From Ceratothoa steindachneri (Eukaryota; Arthropoda; Malacostraca; Isopoda; Cymothoidae): a stretch of 64,000 bases of DNA. This document shows positions 54,010 through 64,000 of this stretch, piece after piece (position 1 is the first letter of the stretch; each line of letters begins with the position of its first letter). The translations under genes and the position numbers were made by a program. The notes beneath the pieces are model-generated. The model had not been told where the DNA came from and ran no database searches. It saw only the letters and a list, made by a program, of their open reading frames with translations. The stretch lies in assembly GCA_963969495.1 (NCBI GenBank), contig OZ018320.1:72646245-72710244 (forward strand), written 5' to 3'.

Positions 54010-54050
54010 GATCCTTGAGAATGGGCTATAACCCGAAACGTCGGTACCTA
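54010..54050 (+). ncRNA. Hammerhead-like motif of a Penelope-like element
   Basis: CTTGAGAATGGGCTATAACC then CGAAACGTCGGTACC: a GGG/CCC stem with CTATAA loop between a CTGANGA-like box (here TTGAGAA) and GAAA, followed by CGTC. Penelope-like elements are known to carry hammerhead ribozymes of this shape. The first box is off consensus, so self-cleavage is doubtful. Confidence 0.5.
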
Positions 54051-54129
54051 AGAAATAAACATGATAGAAATTATAAATACAGCCTTAATGTTCAACCTTA
54101 ACTTTGGATACGTTTTGCAACGCGCAATC

Positions 54130-54132
<3 letters not shown>

Positions 54133-54224
<92 letters not shown>
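54133..54224. repeat. (TA)n microsatellite, left of mariner copy 2
   Basis: Forty-six TA units. The mariner starts at the next base; the array resumes at its other end. Confidence 0.98.
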
Positions 54225-55268
<1,044 letters not shown>

Positions 55269-55336
55269 GAAAACTCACAAAGTATCGCGTCAGTAAGCAA
55301 TAAATGCAACAAGGCATACAGGAAAAATTAATACGA

Positions 55337-55386
55337 GGATTCCAAGTACTTTCGAACTTTATTTCGAGTTCTTTATCAAGGAATAA
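55337..55386 (-). ncRNA. Hammerhead-like motif, left arm
   Basis: Minus strand: ATTCC, then TTGATAAA, GAAC with a 10-nt loop and GTTC, then GAAAGTACTT and GGAAT. ATTCC pairs with GGAAT and GAAC with GTTC, with a CTGATGA-like box and GAAA between them, the layout of a type I hammerhead with a tiny stem III. One core position differs from consensus. Confidence 0.55.
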
Positions 55387-55610
55387 CAGAAGTATTGAAA
55401 ATTGCAATATTTATAAGAATGACATAGAGGAGAGGGAACGCCCACAAAAAAGCAAAAAAAATTCATATGAAATGGAAACCTTAGAAAGAGCGAAGATCAA
55501 CACAAAATAACATTATTAAATCAGGTAAATTCAAAAGACTAAAGGTTGACAAGAGGATTAAATTACTGCCTAAGCAATTTGAGAGGGAGAAATCTTAACG
55601 AGAGATTAAC

Positions 55611-55651
55611 CTCAGAGATCAGGATCGAAAGTACTTGAAATCCGCGTATTC
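55611..55651 (+). ncRNA. Hammerhead-like motif, right arm
   Basis: CAGAGATCAGGATCGAAAGT then ACTTGAAATCCGCGTATT. The GAAA and downstream sequence match the left arm; the CTGATGA-like box and stem II are more decayed. Confidence 0.42.
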
Positions 55652-55666
55652 ATTGTCCCCGTGGCC

Positions 55667-55678
55667 ATATATATATAA

Positions 55679-55759
<81 letters not shown>
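55667..55759. repeat. (TA)n microsatellite, right of the Penelope arms
   Basis: TA repeats with two interruptions (AAATAAATA) at about 55677-55684. Confidence 0.95.
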
Positions 55760-55762
<3 letters not shown>

Positions 55763-56440
55763 AGGATACCATTTTTTATGCAATCTTCATTGAAGTCGGC
55801 AGCAACGGCTACATTGTTTATTTTTGGCTGCAGCTTTCTTATAGCTTTGACTATAGTGTCAACAGATCGCTCTAGGCGAGGAAATTGTTCGGAGGAGGCA
55901 TAACTTCATTTTCCTAGACGTCTTTCGACATCTAGGGGCAGAATGGTGAACTTTTTTTTCTTTTTTTTAGGGGGAAAAGGTACGGCTCGCGGTTACTCCT
56001 CCCATCTGTACCCCTCCCACGATAGGAGCGCACATAAGAGGAGGAGGCCCGCGGCCGACTTGCTCCTGGAGAAACTCCCCACACTTCTGACTCTCGGTTC
56101 AAGTAAACCGATAGTGAAGTGCCTAATGGGAACTCTGAAACAAGCTTTAGAAGAAGGTTTATAGTGTGAGACGGAAAGTTTTGAATTAAAAGAGGACAGA
56201 TTGGTGAGGATGCCGATTGAGCAACCTCGGTAGTCAAAGGTGGAAAGGGTGAAATACCTTTGCCCGAACGACAATGGGGACCTGCTGATTAACGTAGATT
56301 CCGAACCACCGTCATGCATTTACTCATCATTCTTACTTCCTTTCTCACACTTTTAGCACCTATGTTCCTCATACAGAAGGAGGAGGACCGCCTAATCTCT
56401 GTTCCCTTATTCTCTTCATCTTTCATTCATGTGTTTATAG
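55760..56440. other. Unassigned sequence
   Basis: No gene recognised. A plus frame from 55,943 to 56,164 continues past its TAG as CETESFELKEDRLVRMP, a plausible but unidentified coding remnant. On the minus strand [15 protein letters not shown] (about 55,790) is likewise unidentified. Confidence 0.35.
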
Positions 56441-56589
56441 TAGTATTCATGAAGTTTTGAGTTATCTTAGCTCTGAGCTTTGTTTATGTATTGTTATGTT
56501 ACTTGTTTTTACTATCCTTGCTTTGTTTCACTTTCTCTTGTTGTTATCACTTTTTCGCTAATTCACTTTAGTTTCACTTTGTTCACTTT

Positions 56590-56795
56590 TTTTACTATTA
56601 ATTTTCACTTCACTATCATTTTTGTTAAACTTTTTAATACTATAGTTCACTTATTACACTTTAAGTTTACTGTGTTCGTTTTATTTCTGCTTTACTGTTA
56701 ACTTTTACTTCACTATCATTTTTGTTAAACATTTTAATATAGTTCACTTATTACAACTTTAGTTCATTTTGTTCGTATTATTTCTATTTACACTT
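56590..56795 (-). repeat. ~101-bp repeat in the LINE 3' region, two units
   Basis: CACTTCACTATCATTTTTGT ... TATAGTTCACTTATTACA occurs at about 56608 and, as TACTTCACTATCATTTTTGT, at about 56708. The rest of the region is rich in TTCACTTT words. Confidence 0.75.
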
Positions 56796-56974
56796 TCGAT
56801 CCTTGTTGGCTTCTTAGTCGGTTGTTTCTTCCTATTTTAGTTGTCTAAATTCGGTTGTCTTATTAGGGTATCAATCTGGTGTCTTGGTTAGTTACTTCGT
56901 TGTTTGAGTTTGTATATAGTCGGGTAAACATCTTTATCGTTATGCTTGCTCCTACTCTCTTTTTGAATTTCTAC

Positions 56975-59690
56975 CTAAGTAAACATGGGTACCTCTTCGA
57001 TTCGCAGCTGTTGTCTGCTGCTGGGAAATTGTGTGTTAAAGGGGACTCCAGCTCTGGTGTTCGTGTGCTCTGCAAATATCGTATGTAGATCGTCTATCTT
57101 CCTCCATATTTTCTCCGCTCTGTACCTGATGTTGATGTTGAGCGTTTCTAATCCTGCTTCTTGGTGCAGATCTTTTAGTCTCCTCCTCTCTCTCTTACGG
57201 GTGTTGGTGATTAGGTAGAGAGCTTTATTTTGTATTCTCTGGAGTTCCAATTTTATGGTCCTTGTTTCACTGTTAATAGGGGTTGGCGGGTATATTAGTA
57301 CCTCTCTTCCGAGTGCAAGGTAGATTTTTATTTTATTTTTCATGCCTAAGCCTCTTAGATTGTACAGTAGGTTAAGCATCGGAATTGCCTTGTTCTTCCT
57401 CTCCGTTATATGTTGTTTGTAGCCTTATTTTGCTATTCTGATTCCTAGCACTTTGCCCTTACTATGATATCTGTAGTCCTGATCTTCGACTACAATCTCA
57501 GCTGTTTTGTCCCTGAAGATTGGGATTATTGTAAATTTCCTCCTGTTCGTCCTTATCTCCCAATCTCTTTCGTAGTTGTTGATGTTGCTGATTTCTAAAG
57601 CTGTTGTCCTTGCCTGAAAGCGTAATTCCTGTACGGAGTAACGACGAGTTGGCTTATGCGTCCGCTAACTGTATGTTTAGACAACCAGACATTATTGGTG
57701 GTTGCAGGTTTGCTGTGTATATTGAATACAGCGTGGGGCTGAGACAGCCTCCCTGCAGGAATCAAGCTTCCAATTCGAATTCTGGTCCTGAATAACCATT
57801 GATGTTCACATATGCTCTTCTGTCGGTGACATAATCGCAGAGAATGCTTTCCAGATTGCTATTTATCTAGAGATTTAAGATCTTATATTGCATTCCTCTG
57901 ATCCAGACTTTGTCAACTGCTTTTTCTACATCTCTCAGGACCAGATCGATGTAGTTATTCTCTGCGTTAGTCTTTGTTATTTTTTTCTGTTATTATGCCA
58001 AGTGCCATTTTGGTGTCTCTGCCTCTTCTGAATGAGAACTGATAATCATTATAAAGGTCATTTTCTTCAAGATATTCTTTTAGTCTTCTGTTAAGGATTT
58101 TCTTGAAGACTTTGCCCATGAAGATCAATAACGATATTGGCCGGTAATTGCTGAGGTGGTTTGGTGGTTTTCCTGGGTTTAGGACGAATATCATTTGGGC
58201 TAGTTTATAGCTATCAGGGAAGTAACCGGTGTTTAAGCACGCGTTAAAAATATTCTTTAATGTTCTGATGATTATGTTAGGTACCTTGGTAAGATTAATT
58301 CTTGTTATTCCTGAGGGGCCTGGCGCTTCCTGCTTGAATGATTGTATTACGCCTTTGACCTCTTCCGTTGTTATGTAGGCCTATGTACCCAGAATTTCAT
58401 CCCTTTATCGCTCTACAGTTGGTGCTGGAGTGATTTTGTCTATGTTTTCTAGCAAGAATGTGTGGACCATTTCGTCTATCTCTGGATTGAAGTTTTCCTC
58501 CTCCTCTGGTGTTACGGAGAATACTGATTTCCAGTGATTACGAAAAAGTTCTTCTGTGGTCCTCTCTTCTTGGATCTTTTCTTCCCGTTCATTCTTAATT
58601 GTTATTTTTTCTCTCGGGGGGTCTGCCTTTAAGTCTATTTATTAGTCTCCAGTTCTCTTTTGGTCTTCTTTTTTTCGTCTATTTTCTCTATTAGGCTATC
58701 CCATATGTGGCTTTGCTGTTCTTCTAAGAGATGCCTCAGTTCTTCTCTCCGTCTTCTGATTTCTTCGTATCGCTCGCTATTTGATCTAGTAATCCTCTTA
58801 GTTACCTATTCTTTCTCTTCATTTCCTCTGTCCATCGAAGATGTGGAAGAGTACGGTATCTTGTCTTTAGTACATATCTTTCTCCTGCCTCAATGATCGT
58901 TCTTGTTAATCTTGAGTTTTTCTCATCAATATCTTCCAGGTTGGCGTCAGTGAGATCCTTTGGGACGAAGTTACTAAAATTTTGTGTGTGACCTGCCCAG
59001 TTTGCTCTCTTGTAATCCTTCCTCGCCGGTACCGGTACCTGCATCGGGTATTGATTCATGAGCAAATGTGTTTCAACATGGTCACTACATTCACATGGTT
59101 GCATGTGGATGTTGTATGGCATATTGAAGCTACTTAGCACAACGTCTGGCTTTGTAGCTGCATTGCCTGTGATATATGTTGGGAAGTCTGGCCCTATTCT
59201 CTTGCAAATGTTTCTTTCCAACATCATTTCTAAGTTGGCTTCTCTGTTGTTTCTGGAGCAGTATCCATTTGCACTGCACCTGGCATTGAGGTCTCCCATA
59301 AAGATGGTTGGGAAGCCTGTGCCAAAGATTTTAAATAGGTTGTGTAGAAGAAGGTATTTTTTTCCTGGGGCTTGGTATCCCGTGGCTACTAATATTGGCG
59401 TTAATTCCGTTTCAATTTTTACGGCCAAGTATTCTTCATCCAAATTATTAACTTCTTTGAACTTCATCCCTCTTCTTATTGCTATGGCTGCCCCGTCATG
59501 ACGTTTGCTTGAAGGGTTCGCATTTATGATGGTGTAATCGAACAATTTCATTGTTTTTTCTTTTGGATTCACTCCGTGTTATGATATTAATATTATCTCT
59601 GGATCGATCTCTCTGAAGTTATTTCCTAATGTCGATGTTTTACCGATCCACCCTTGAGTGTTGATTTGCAGAATGCTGAGCTTTCTTCTC
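56975..59690 (-). pseudogene. LINE ORF2: endonuclease and reverse transcriptase, copy D
   Basis: The minus strand opens with INTQGWIGKTSTLGNNFREI and, after a stop near 59,580, 256 open codons with the APE endonuclease: ANPSSKRHDGAAIAIRRG, FPTIFMGDLNARCSANGYCS (catalytic Asp-x-Asn), TKPDVVLSSFNMPYN and CSDHVETHLLM (Asp-His). The linker and reverse transcriptase follow: MIFVLNPGKPPNHLSNYRPI, RRGRDTKMALGIITEK, DLVLRDVEKAVDKVW (motif A), and QLADA then a stop, where the A-D-D box should be. The tail LQRIQNKALYLITNTRKRER and LHQEAGLETLNINIRYRAEK is Jockey-like. The endonuclease half is intact; the polymerase is broken by at least five stops or shifts. Confidence 0.85.
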
Positions 59691-59699
59691 CTTTCCGGT

Positions 59700-61061
59700 T
59701 CCATTGTTTATTAAGTTTGGTCGTCCAGAGATCTCTGGACTTCTGGCGGGTCGATCTCTTGTTTGGTTCTGCTTCGTTGCATTTAAACCTACCATTCTTC
59801 ATACTTTGAAATATAGAACGGCAGAGAGTAACGCAGTCGCCAGGGTAGATTCGAATTTTATCCTCCATTAAGGGTTTTTGTACTTCTTCCTCGTCTTTTT
59901 CTCCTGTCTTTCTTTTGAATGTACATTTGCATATTCCTTCTTTAATTGCCTTAATGATAGCTTCCTGTTTCTTATTTCTCGGGAGGGGGGCGCATTCATC
60001 GCTGTAGACTTTAAGTTTTATTTCCTGTGCTTTCATGCGTACTATTTTGTTTCCTTCATTGCTTTGCACTGACATGTTTGAAATTGCGTTCTCTTCGATA
60101 GTATGTTGTTCGTTGCTCGTTGGTGCCGACGCTCCAGCGACGTTGATATTAAAGATTTCGGATGAGGAAGGGGGTGGGGGGTGGGGGGTTAGGGAACTAT
60201 ATCTTCTTCATTTCCATTTTTTTCTAGCATTGTATTGAGTATCGTAGCGAAGGTGTCCGGTTTCCCAATATTCATCACATGGGCATAGAGTATGAATGTG
60301 AGCACTTCTGTTGATGCCCCTTGTGGCACAGTTAGATGGGTATGTGCTTCCTGCATTTGCTTCACAGTTGCTTTATCCACTCCTGCGTATGTTGCATTTC
60401 TTCTGGTTTCTTCTTCGTTTCTCGCTTCTCTTTCCTTTCGTTCTATTATTTCCTTTCTTTTGGGGCATGCCATTGCCATAGTCTTATGTGACCCATGGCA
60501 TTTCACGCATTTTTGAGTACTTTTCTTGCACTGTCTCCATTTGTGGTTCTTCTGTCCACCTTCAAAACATATTGTATCTTTCTCAGTGCAGTCATGCGAC
60601 AAGTGGTCCTCCATCTTATAGCAGCGGAGCACATTGAATATTAATATGTTTCTCGCGCTCCATGTGCTCTGGTGGAATTCTCATGTTAAACACGAGCAGT
60701 CCTTGTCGGAATATCTTTGCTGCCATATCTATTGTTGCACATACAATTTTGAAGACATGTGTGTGGTGGCCAAATTGAATTATTTTATTTATTTTTATGC
60801 CTTCATGATTTTTTTTCTATTTTTTCTTTAATTTCCTCTTTGTCACGGGAACCCACCCAAACGTCGATTTTCCTGCATATGATACTTCCACTTGCAGTTA
60901 TCTGGGGTGGGATTTTGGGCGTTAGTCCTATTCCCTTTAGTGTCTCTATTCCTTCCTGGAGCACTAATTTTTCTACTTCTTTTTCCTTGCCTGCGATTAC
61001 CACGTAGCCATTTGGGATGTCGATCATTTTGATGAAGGGTCCGGCTTGATCTCCTGATCAA
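59700..61061 (-). pseudogene. LINE ORF1 (Gag-like, zinc knuckles), copy D
   Basis: The minus strand starts near 61,061 with an RRM-like part: YVVIAGKEKEVEKLV and CRKIDVWVGSRDKEEIKEKI. After frameshifts come the knuckles: CYKMEDHLSHDC, CFEGGQKNHKWRQC and CVKCHGSHKTMAMAC, of which only the third keeps both leading cysteines. Then KEIIERKEREARNEEETRRN and ILYAHVMNIGKPDTFATIL. After a stop at about 60,190 a separate frame (60,075-59,626) holds a basic C-terminal part. The protein should bind LINE RNA. Two of three knuckles have lost a cysteine, and at least three frame breaks exist. The match with copy A at 9.8-10.5 kb supports the call. Confidence 0.78.
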
Positions 61062-61250
61062 TTGTCCGTAGAGGTACTCGTAGGCATTCCAGGCTTCCTC
61101 CTTTCCCTAGAGGGGGATGATCCCCCATCCTTTTGCTAGTCGAGCGCCTAGGCACTCTTTTCTTCGTTCCTAACTCCGAAGCTATGTTTGTTTTCTTCCT
61201 TCCTCTCTAAGTCTGTAAAAAAGGACAGTGAAAACGTTCCCTATCACCTA

Positions 61251-61759
61251 GCAACCTATGGTTCCGTATTTATCTACTTATTTTAGCGCTTCACGACCAC
61301 TCTACCTGTATAGGCATAAGCTAAGAGGCGCTTCCACAGAATTTTTAGCTCGTAATCTTAAGGACCCCCCCTTCTTCGCGCCCCCAATTGGGGCTTTCTT
61401 CTGGGGTTCACTATACCCTACTTTAAGTGACTCTGGGCGTCGCGTTATGTCGCTTTTAGTCGGTGAAGTGAGTGGAAGTCACAGCGTGGAATAAGGAGGA
61501 ATTAGGGATTAATTACTCCTTTAGGGTAAGTACCCCGCCCACTGGAAACAGGAGGAATCTCCAATCAGTCCAGGAGGGCGCATATATTTCTTCTTTCTTG
61601 AAGTTAACGTTAACTTTAATGAAAAGTGAATTTTCCTTAAGCGCGCTCACAGTCCTCCGTTGTAAAAATATAATCCAAATTCAGCCCGTCGAATGGTGAA
61701 CGTGATATTACAGGAAAATATGTTGAATATTTTTATAACATTGCCGTAAGAAAACGGAC
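61251..61759. other. Unassigned sequence between two head-to-head LINEs
   Basis: No gene or repeat recognised. A 78-codon plus frame (61258-61494) has no motif. Poly-C at about 61364. Confidence 0.5.
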
Positions 61760-61849
61760 CAATCAACTAACTTGAAAAATACATGGATAGATTTCTATTT
61801 AAAAATATTTTGAAAATTATTGTAAGGAACGGACCAATAAAAAGTTCTG

Positions 61850-63540
61850 GCGATTAGTAAATAAATTAAATGGCCTACAAAGTAGAGAGAAGACCCGCAT
61901 TAAGGAGGGGAATGACTACTTCGAGGATCCGGCGGTTTTAGAAGAGAGATTTCGCAAGTTCTGGAAAGAAATCTTCTCAATGACACCTGAGGATGATGCG
62001 GAATTTGACAGGGAGTTCGAAGGCCAGCAGATTGAAGATCTTAATCTTAGAATACATCGAATGCACCCACATGCCTATGCCGACGAAGGGAGGGAGATGG
62101 CAGGCCATGGCCGACCAATAATAACCAAAGAGGTCATGGCAACCGTAAAAACCTTTGAACAAAGGGCACCAGGCTGGACGGGCATCACTAAAAACAACTT
62201 AGTGTATGCCGCCCGGCGGATCGCTCAGGAAATTACGAACATTTACAACGCTTTCTTCAATACATGCTAGTTTCCCGACGGTCTAAAAATGGCCAAAATA
62301 ATTTTTATACTCAAAGGGAAGAAGCCCCCCCCTAAAAAAAAATCAACTCGTGGATTACAGGCTAATATCCCTCATCAAGTTCATAGGCAAAATCTACAAG
62401 AAACTTCTAGCAAATAGACTACAAGATCAGCTAACAGAGCTGGAGGCCCACAACCCTCAGCAGCACGAATTTCGCAAGAGAAAAGGGACTGATACAGCCC
62501 TTGCCCTTCTCACTAAAAAACTCGCCCGGTGTAAAGCTGAAGGGAAATACGTAGACATGGTTATGCGAGATGTTCAAAAGGCCTTCGATAAGGATTGGCT
62601 GAGAGGTTTATAATACAAGATCTCGCGCCTATAGCTAAACCTGATCCTGGAAAGGGTCCTATGTGGTTATATCACGGAGAGAAAAGCCAAAATTTCGATC
62701 GAGGGCTACAGAGGGCCCGAATTCGAACTTGAGGCGCGTGTTCCACAAGGTAGCTGTCTGAGTCCACTGCTCTACCTAGTGTACACATTAGATTTACCTG
62801 CTCCAGTTGGGGAGGATGTGATTTATTTGCAGTTTGCAGAAGACATCACTCAAAATATCCCCAGTACTTATAAGAACGCTGGAGTTCAAGCAAGGGCAAC
62901 AACTACCGAAATCGAAAACATCAATCGACACGAAAGAAAGTGGAAGATTAAAACCAACCGCCGAAAGTTCCAAATTCTACCACTAGACGGCCGAAAAATT
63001 GACGACGTCATAGTAAATGATGAAGTATAACCTTACACCAAGGAGGATAAAGTCCTAGGTCTGTGCATCACCTCAACCGGGTATAAGGCGCACATTAGAA
63101 AAACAGAATTTCCATAGCCAAGTGAGAGCTTGGAAAATTATATAGGTTTAAAAACCTCAGCTCAAATAACATCAAAAAAGCTGTGCACTGCTCTGGTACG
63201 CTCAGCATTGTTGTACCCAGCAGTGGTTATGCGGCCACGAGTTCTACCTCTCTCAGGCAAATGCTAGAGTGCAGAACAAAGAAGTCCTGCTGATAACTGG
63301 AGCGCACAGGATGGACCATATTCGGCAAACAAAACTGCACGCAAGAGCAAGACTGAAGCCATTGAATATGTAACTCCAGAGGCTAGGGAGAAAGACCTGG
63401 GACAAAATCGAAGAAGAAATACTTCCAAGCATGGACACCGACATAGACATTCCAAGAATTCAAATTGGACACACCACCAGGAGAGCCCTACTCCCGAGAG
63501 AACTCAAATGGAATATTCACCTGATCACGACCAAAAAAAA
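61850..63540 (+). pseudogene. LINE ORF2 reverse transcriptase, copy E
   Basis: The plus strand reads FWRLVNKLNGLQSREKTRI, VLEERFRKFWKEIFSMTPED, GHGRPIITKEVMATVKTFEQ and NIYNAFFNTC, a stop, then DGLKMAKIIFILKGKK. RLISLIKFIGKIYKKLLANR and VDMVMRDVQKAFDKDW (motif A) follow. VPQGSCLSPLLYLVYTLDLP precedes LQFAEDITQNI (about 62,830-62,860), where the usual A-D-D reads A-E-D. The tail has KEDKVLGLCITSTGYKAHIR and LHARARLKPL. The 3' end of the ORF is near 63,540. Stops at about 62,270, 62,612 and 63,029 and several shifts break the frame. The endonuclease is missing, as expected for a 5' truncation. Confidence 0.85.
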
Positions 63541-63720
63541 AGAGGCGAAATGCCCAACTACAATTAAAATACCAGACACCGAAAAGGAAAAATAATATTA
63601 AAAAGAGGCGAAGTGCCCACGACAATTACGATTGAACAAGAACAAAAAGAAGCAAAGAGCCTACAATGAAAAACAAATAATAAGAGAACAAAAGAGGCAA
63701 AATGCCCACAAAACGGTACG
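63530..63720 (+). repeat. Repeated AAGAGGCGAAATGCCCA motif in the LINE 3' end
   Basis: AAAGAGGCGAAATGCCCA (63539), AAAGAGGCGAAGTGCCCA (63601) and AAAGAGGCAAAATGCCCA (63692) recur 60-90 bp apart in A-rich sequence, with a weaker copy near 63650 (GAAGCAAAGAGCCTACA). They could be decayed tandem units of the 3' untranslated region. Confidence 0.7.
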
Positions 63721-64000
63721 ATAAATAAAAATAAGGAGATAGCATATACTATAATTGTAAGGCTTGAATGCCATGACGGTTGAAATTGGAAAAGTTTATT
63801 TATATATTTATAAAAATAAATAAATAAAAAATAAAATAAATAATAAGAAAATAACGAAAGTGAGAGAGACAAAATAAAACAAAAAACTGAAACAATAGTC
63901 GCAAAGCGGCTAACTCCATCACCAGTAAAACACTAATGGCACATAAAGGAAAACAAGCGAGAGTAAGGAAAATAAAAGAAAGGACCTCAAGAGATGCCCT

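Larger units (their letters stand above)
56441..61250 (-). mobile_element. Jockey-like LINE copy D, nearly full length
   Basis: Minus strand order: 5' part (to about 61,250), ORF1 with zinc knuckles, ORF2 with endonuclease and reverse transcriptase, then a T-rich (plus-strand) 3' region with a two-fold ~100-bp repeat. It is the longest LINE here. Border positions are approximate, and no target duplication was found. Confidence 0.82.
61760..63960 (+). mobile_element. Jockey-like LINE copy E, 5' truncated
   Basis: Begins inside ORF2 and runs through reverse transcriptase to a 3' part with a repeated GAGGCGAAATGCCCA-type motif and an A-rich end. It is head to head with copy D. The right limit may lie beyond the window. 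Confidence 0.82.

Noticed and set aside
53524..54018. 164-codon open frame on the plus strand
   Set aside because: Composition is that of AT-rich DNA (Phe, Ile, Leu, Asn), with no domain, and it runs into a Penelope-type non-coding motif.
63564..63872. 102-codon hydrophobic minus frame
   Set aside because: Antisense of the A-rich LINE 3' region; the Phe/Leu/Ser bias follows from base composition.

Overview
This window reads as repeat-dominated intergenic DNA from an animal nuclear genome, most likely an arthropod. It is AT-rich, carries six (TA)n arrays, and I found no convincing intact host gene. The content is nearly all dead or dying transposable elements: Ty3/gypsy LTR elements, Jockey-like and CR1-like LINEs, Penelope-like elements, hAT elements of several kinds, Tc1/mariner elements (irritans-like, D(41)D-type and a short deletion derivative), a probable tRNA-derived SINE pair and a dispersed ~170-195 bp satellite. 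The mariner, Jockey-like and Penelope mix, together with a protein family I associate with arthropod genomes (45.7-47.4 kb), points to an arthropod; the sequence does not decide which one. All family names come from reading translations and comparing them with remembered family motifs; no search was run.

Layout. 0-3.9 kb: hAT fragments, a (TA)n array and an orphan LTR-like block. 3.9-7.7 kb: a three-level nest, in which a small TIR element holds a gypsy element (minus strand) whose integrase is split by a hAT-like MITE; all three keep their target-site duplications. 7.7-9.8 kb: Penelope-like remnant. 9.8-15.5 kb: one Jockey-like LINE (plus) interrupted by an irritans-type mariner and by a 1.3-kb solo LTR. 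15.5-19.8 kb: LTR-like promoter block, then a satellite array split by two Tc1/mariner elements. 20.1-23.5 kb: CR1-like tail, an LTR with a tRNA-Trp-type primer site, AT-rich DNA and a 541-bp foldback element. 23.5-28.7 kb: a 5-kb hAT sitting in a repeat whose uninterrupted copy lies 0.6 kb upstream, with a CR1-like LINE nested inside. 29.5-35.7 kb: satellite and a second, TTF-type hAT containing a palindrome and a truncated CR1-like copy with an 11-bp duplication. 35.8-36.6 kb: Penelope-like scrap and two SINE copies. 37.1-42.5 kb: a second gypsy element (minus), interrupted by a mariner deletion derivative. 42.9-44.4 kb: a second solo LTR of the family seen at 12.6 kb, in the opposite orientation. 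45.7-47.4 kb: degraded spliced gene of a multicopy arthropod family. 47.6-52.1 kb: a third gypsy element with long LTRs and a deleted core. 52.1-53.1 kb: LINE fragment. 54.0-55.8 kb: Penelope-type hammerhead-like motifs and a second copy of the mariner deletion derivative, set among (TA)n arrays. 56.4-63.9 kb: two more Jockey-like LINEs, head to head.

The genes do not form a pathway. The window is a record of successive insertions whose order can be read from nesting and target-site duplications. The most useful things here are those dated nests, the dimeric tandem array that differs in copy number between two solo LTRs, the repeated deletion junction in the two short mariners, and the paired hammerhead-like motifs bounded by (TA)n. 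I did not find a credible novel host system such as a defence locus, biosynthetic cluster or new enzyme operon.
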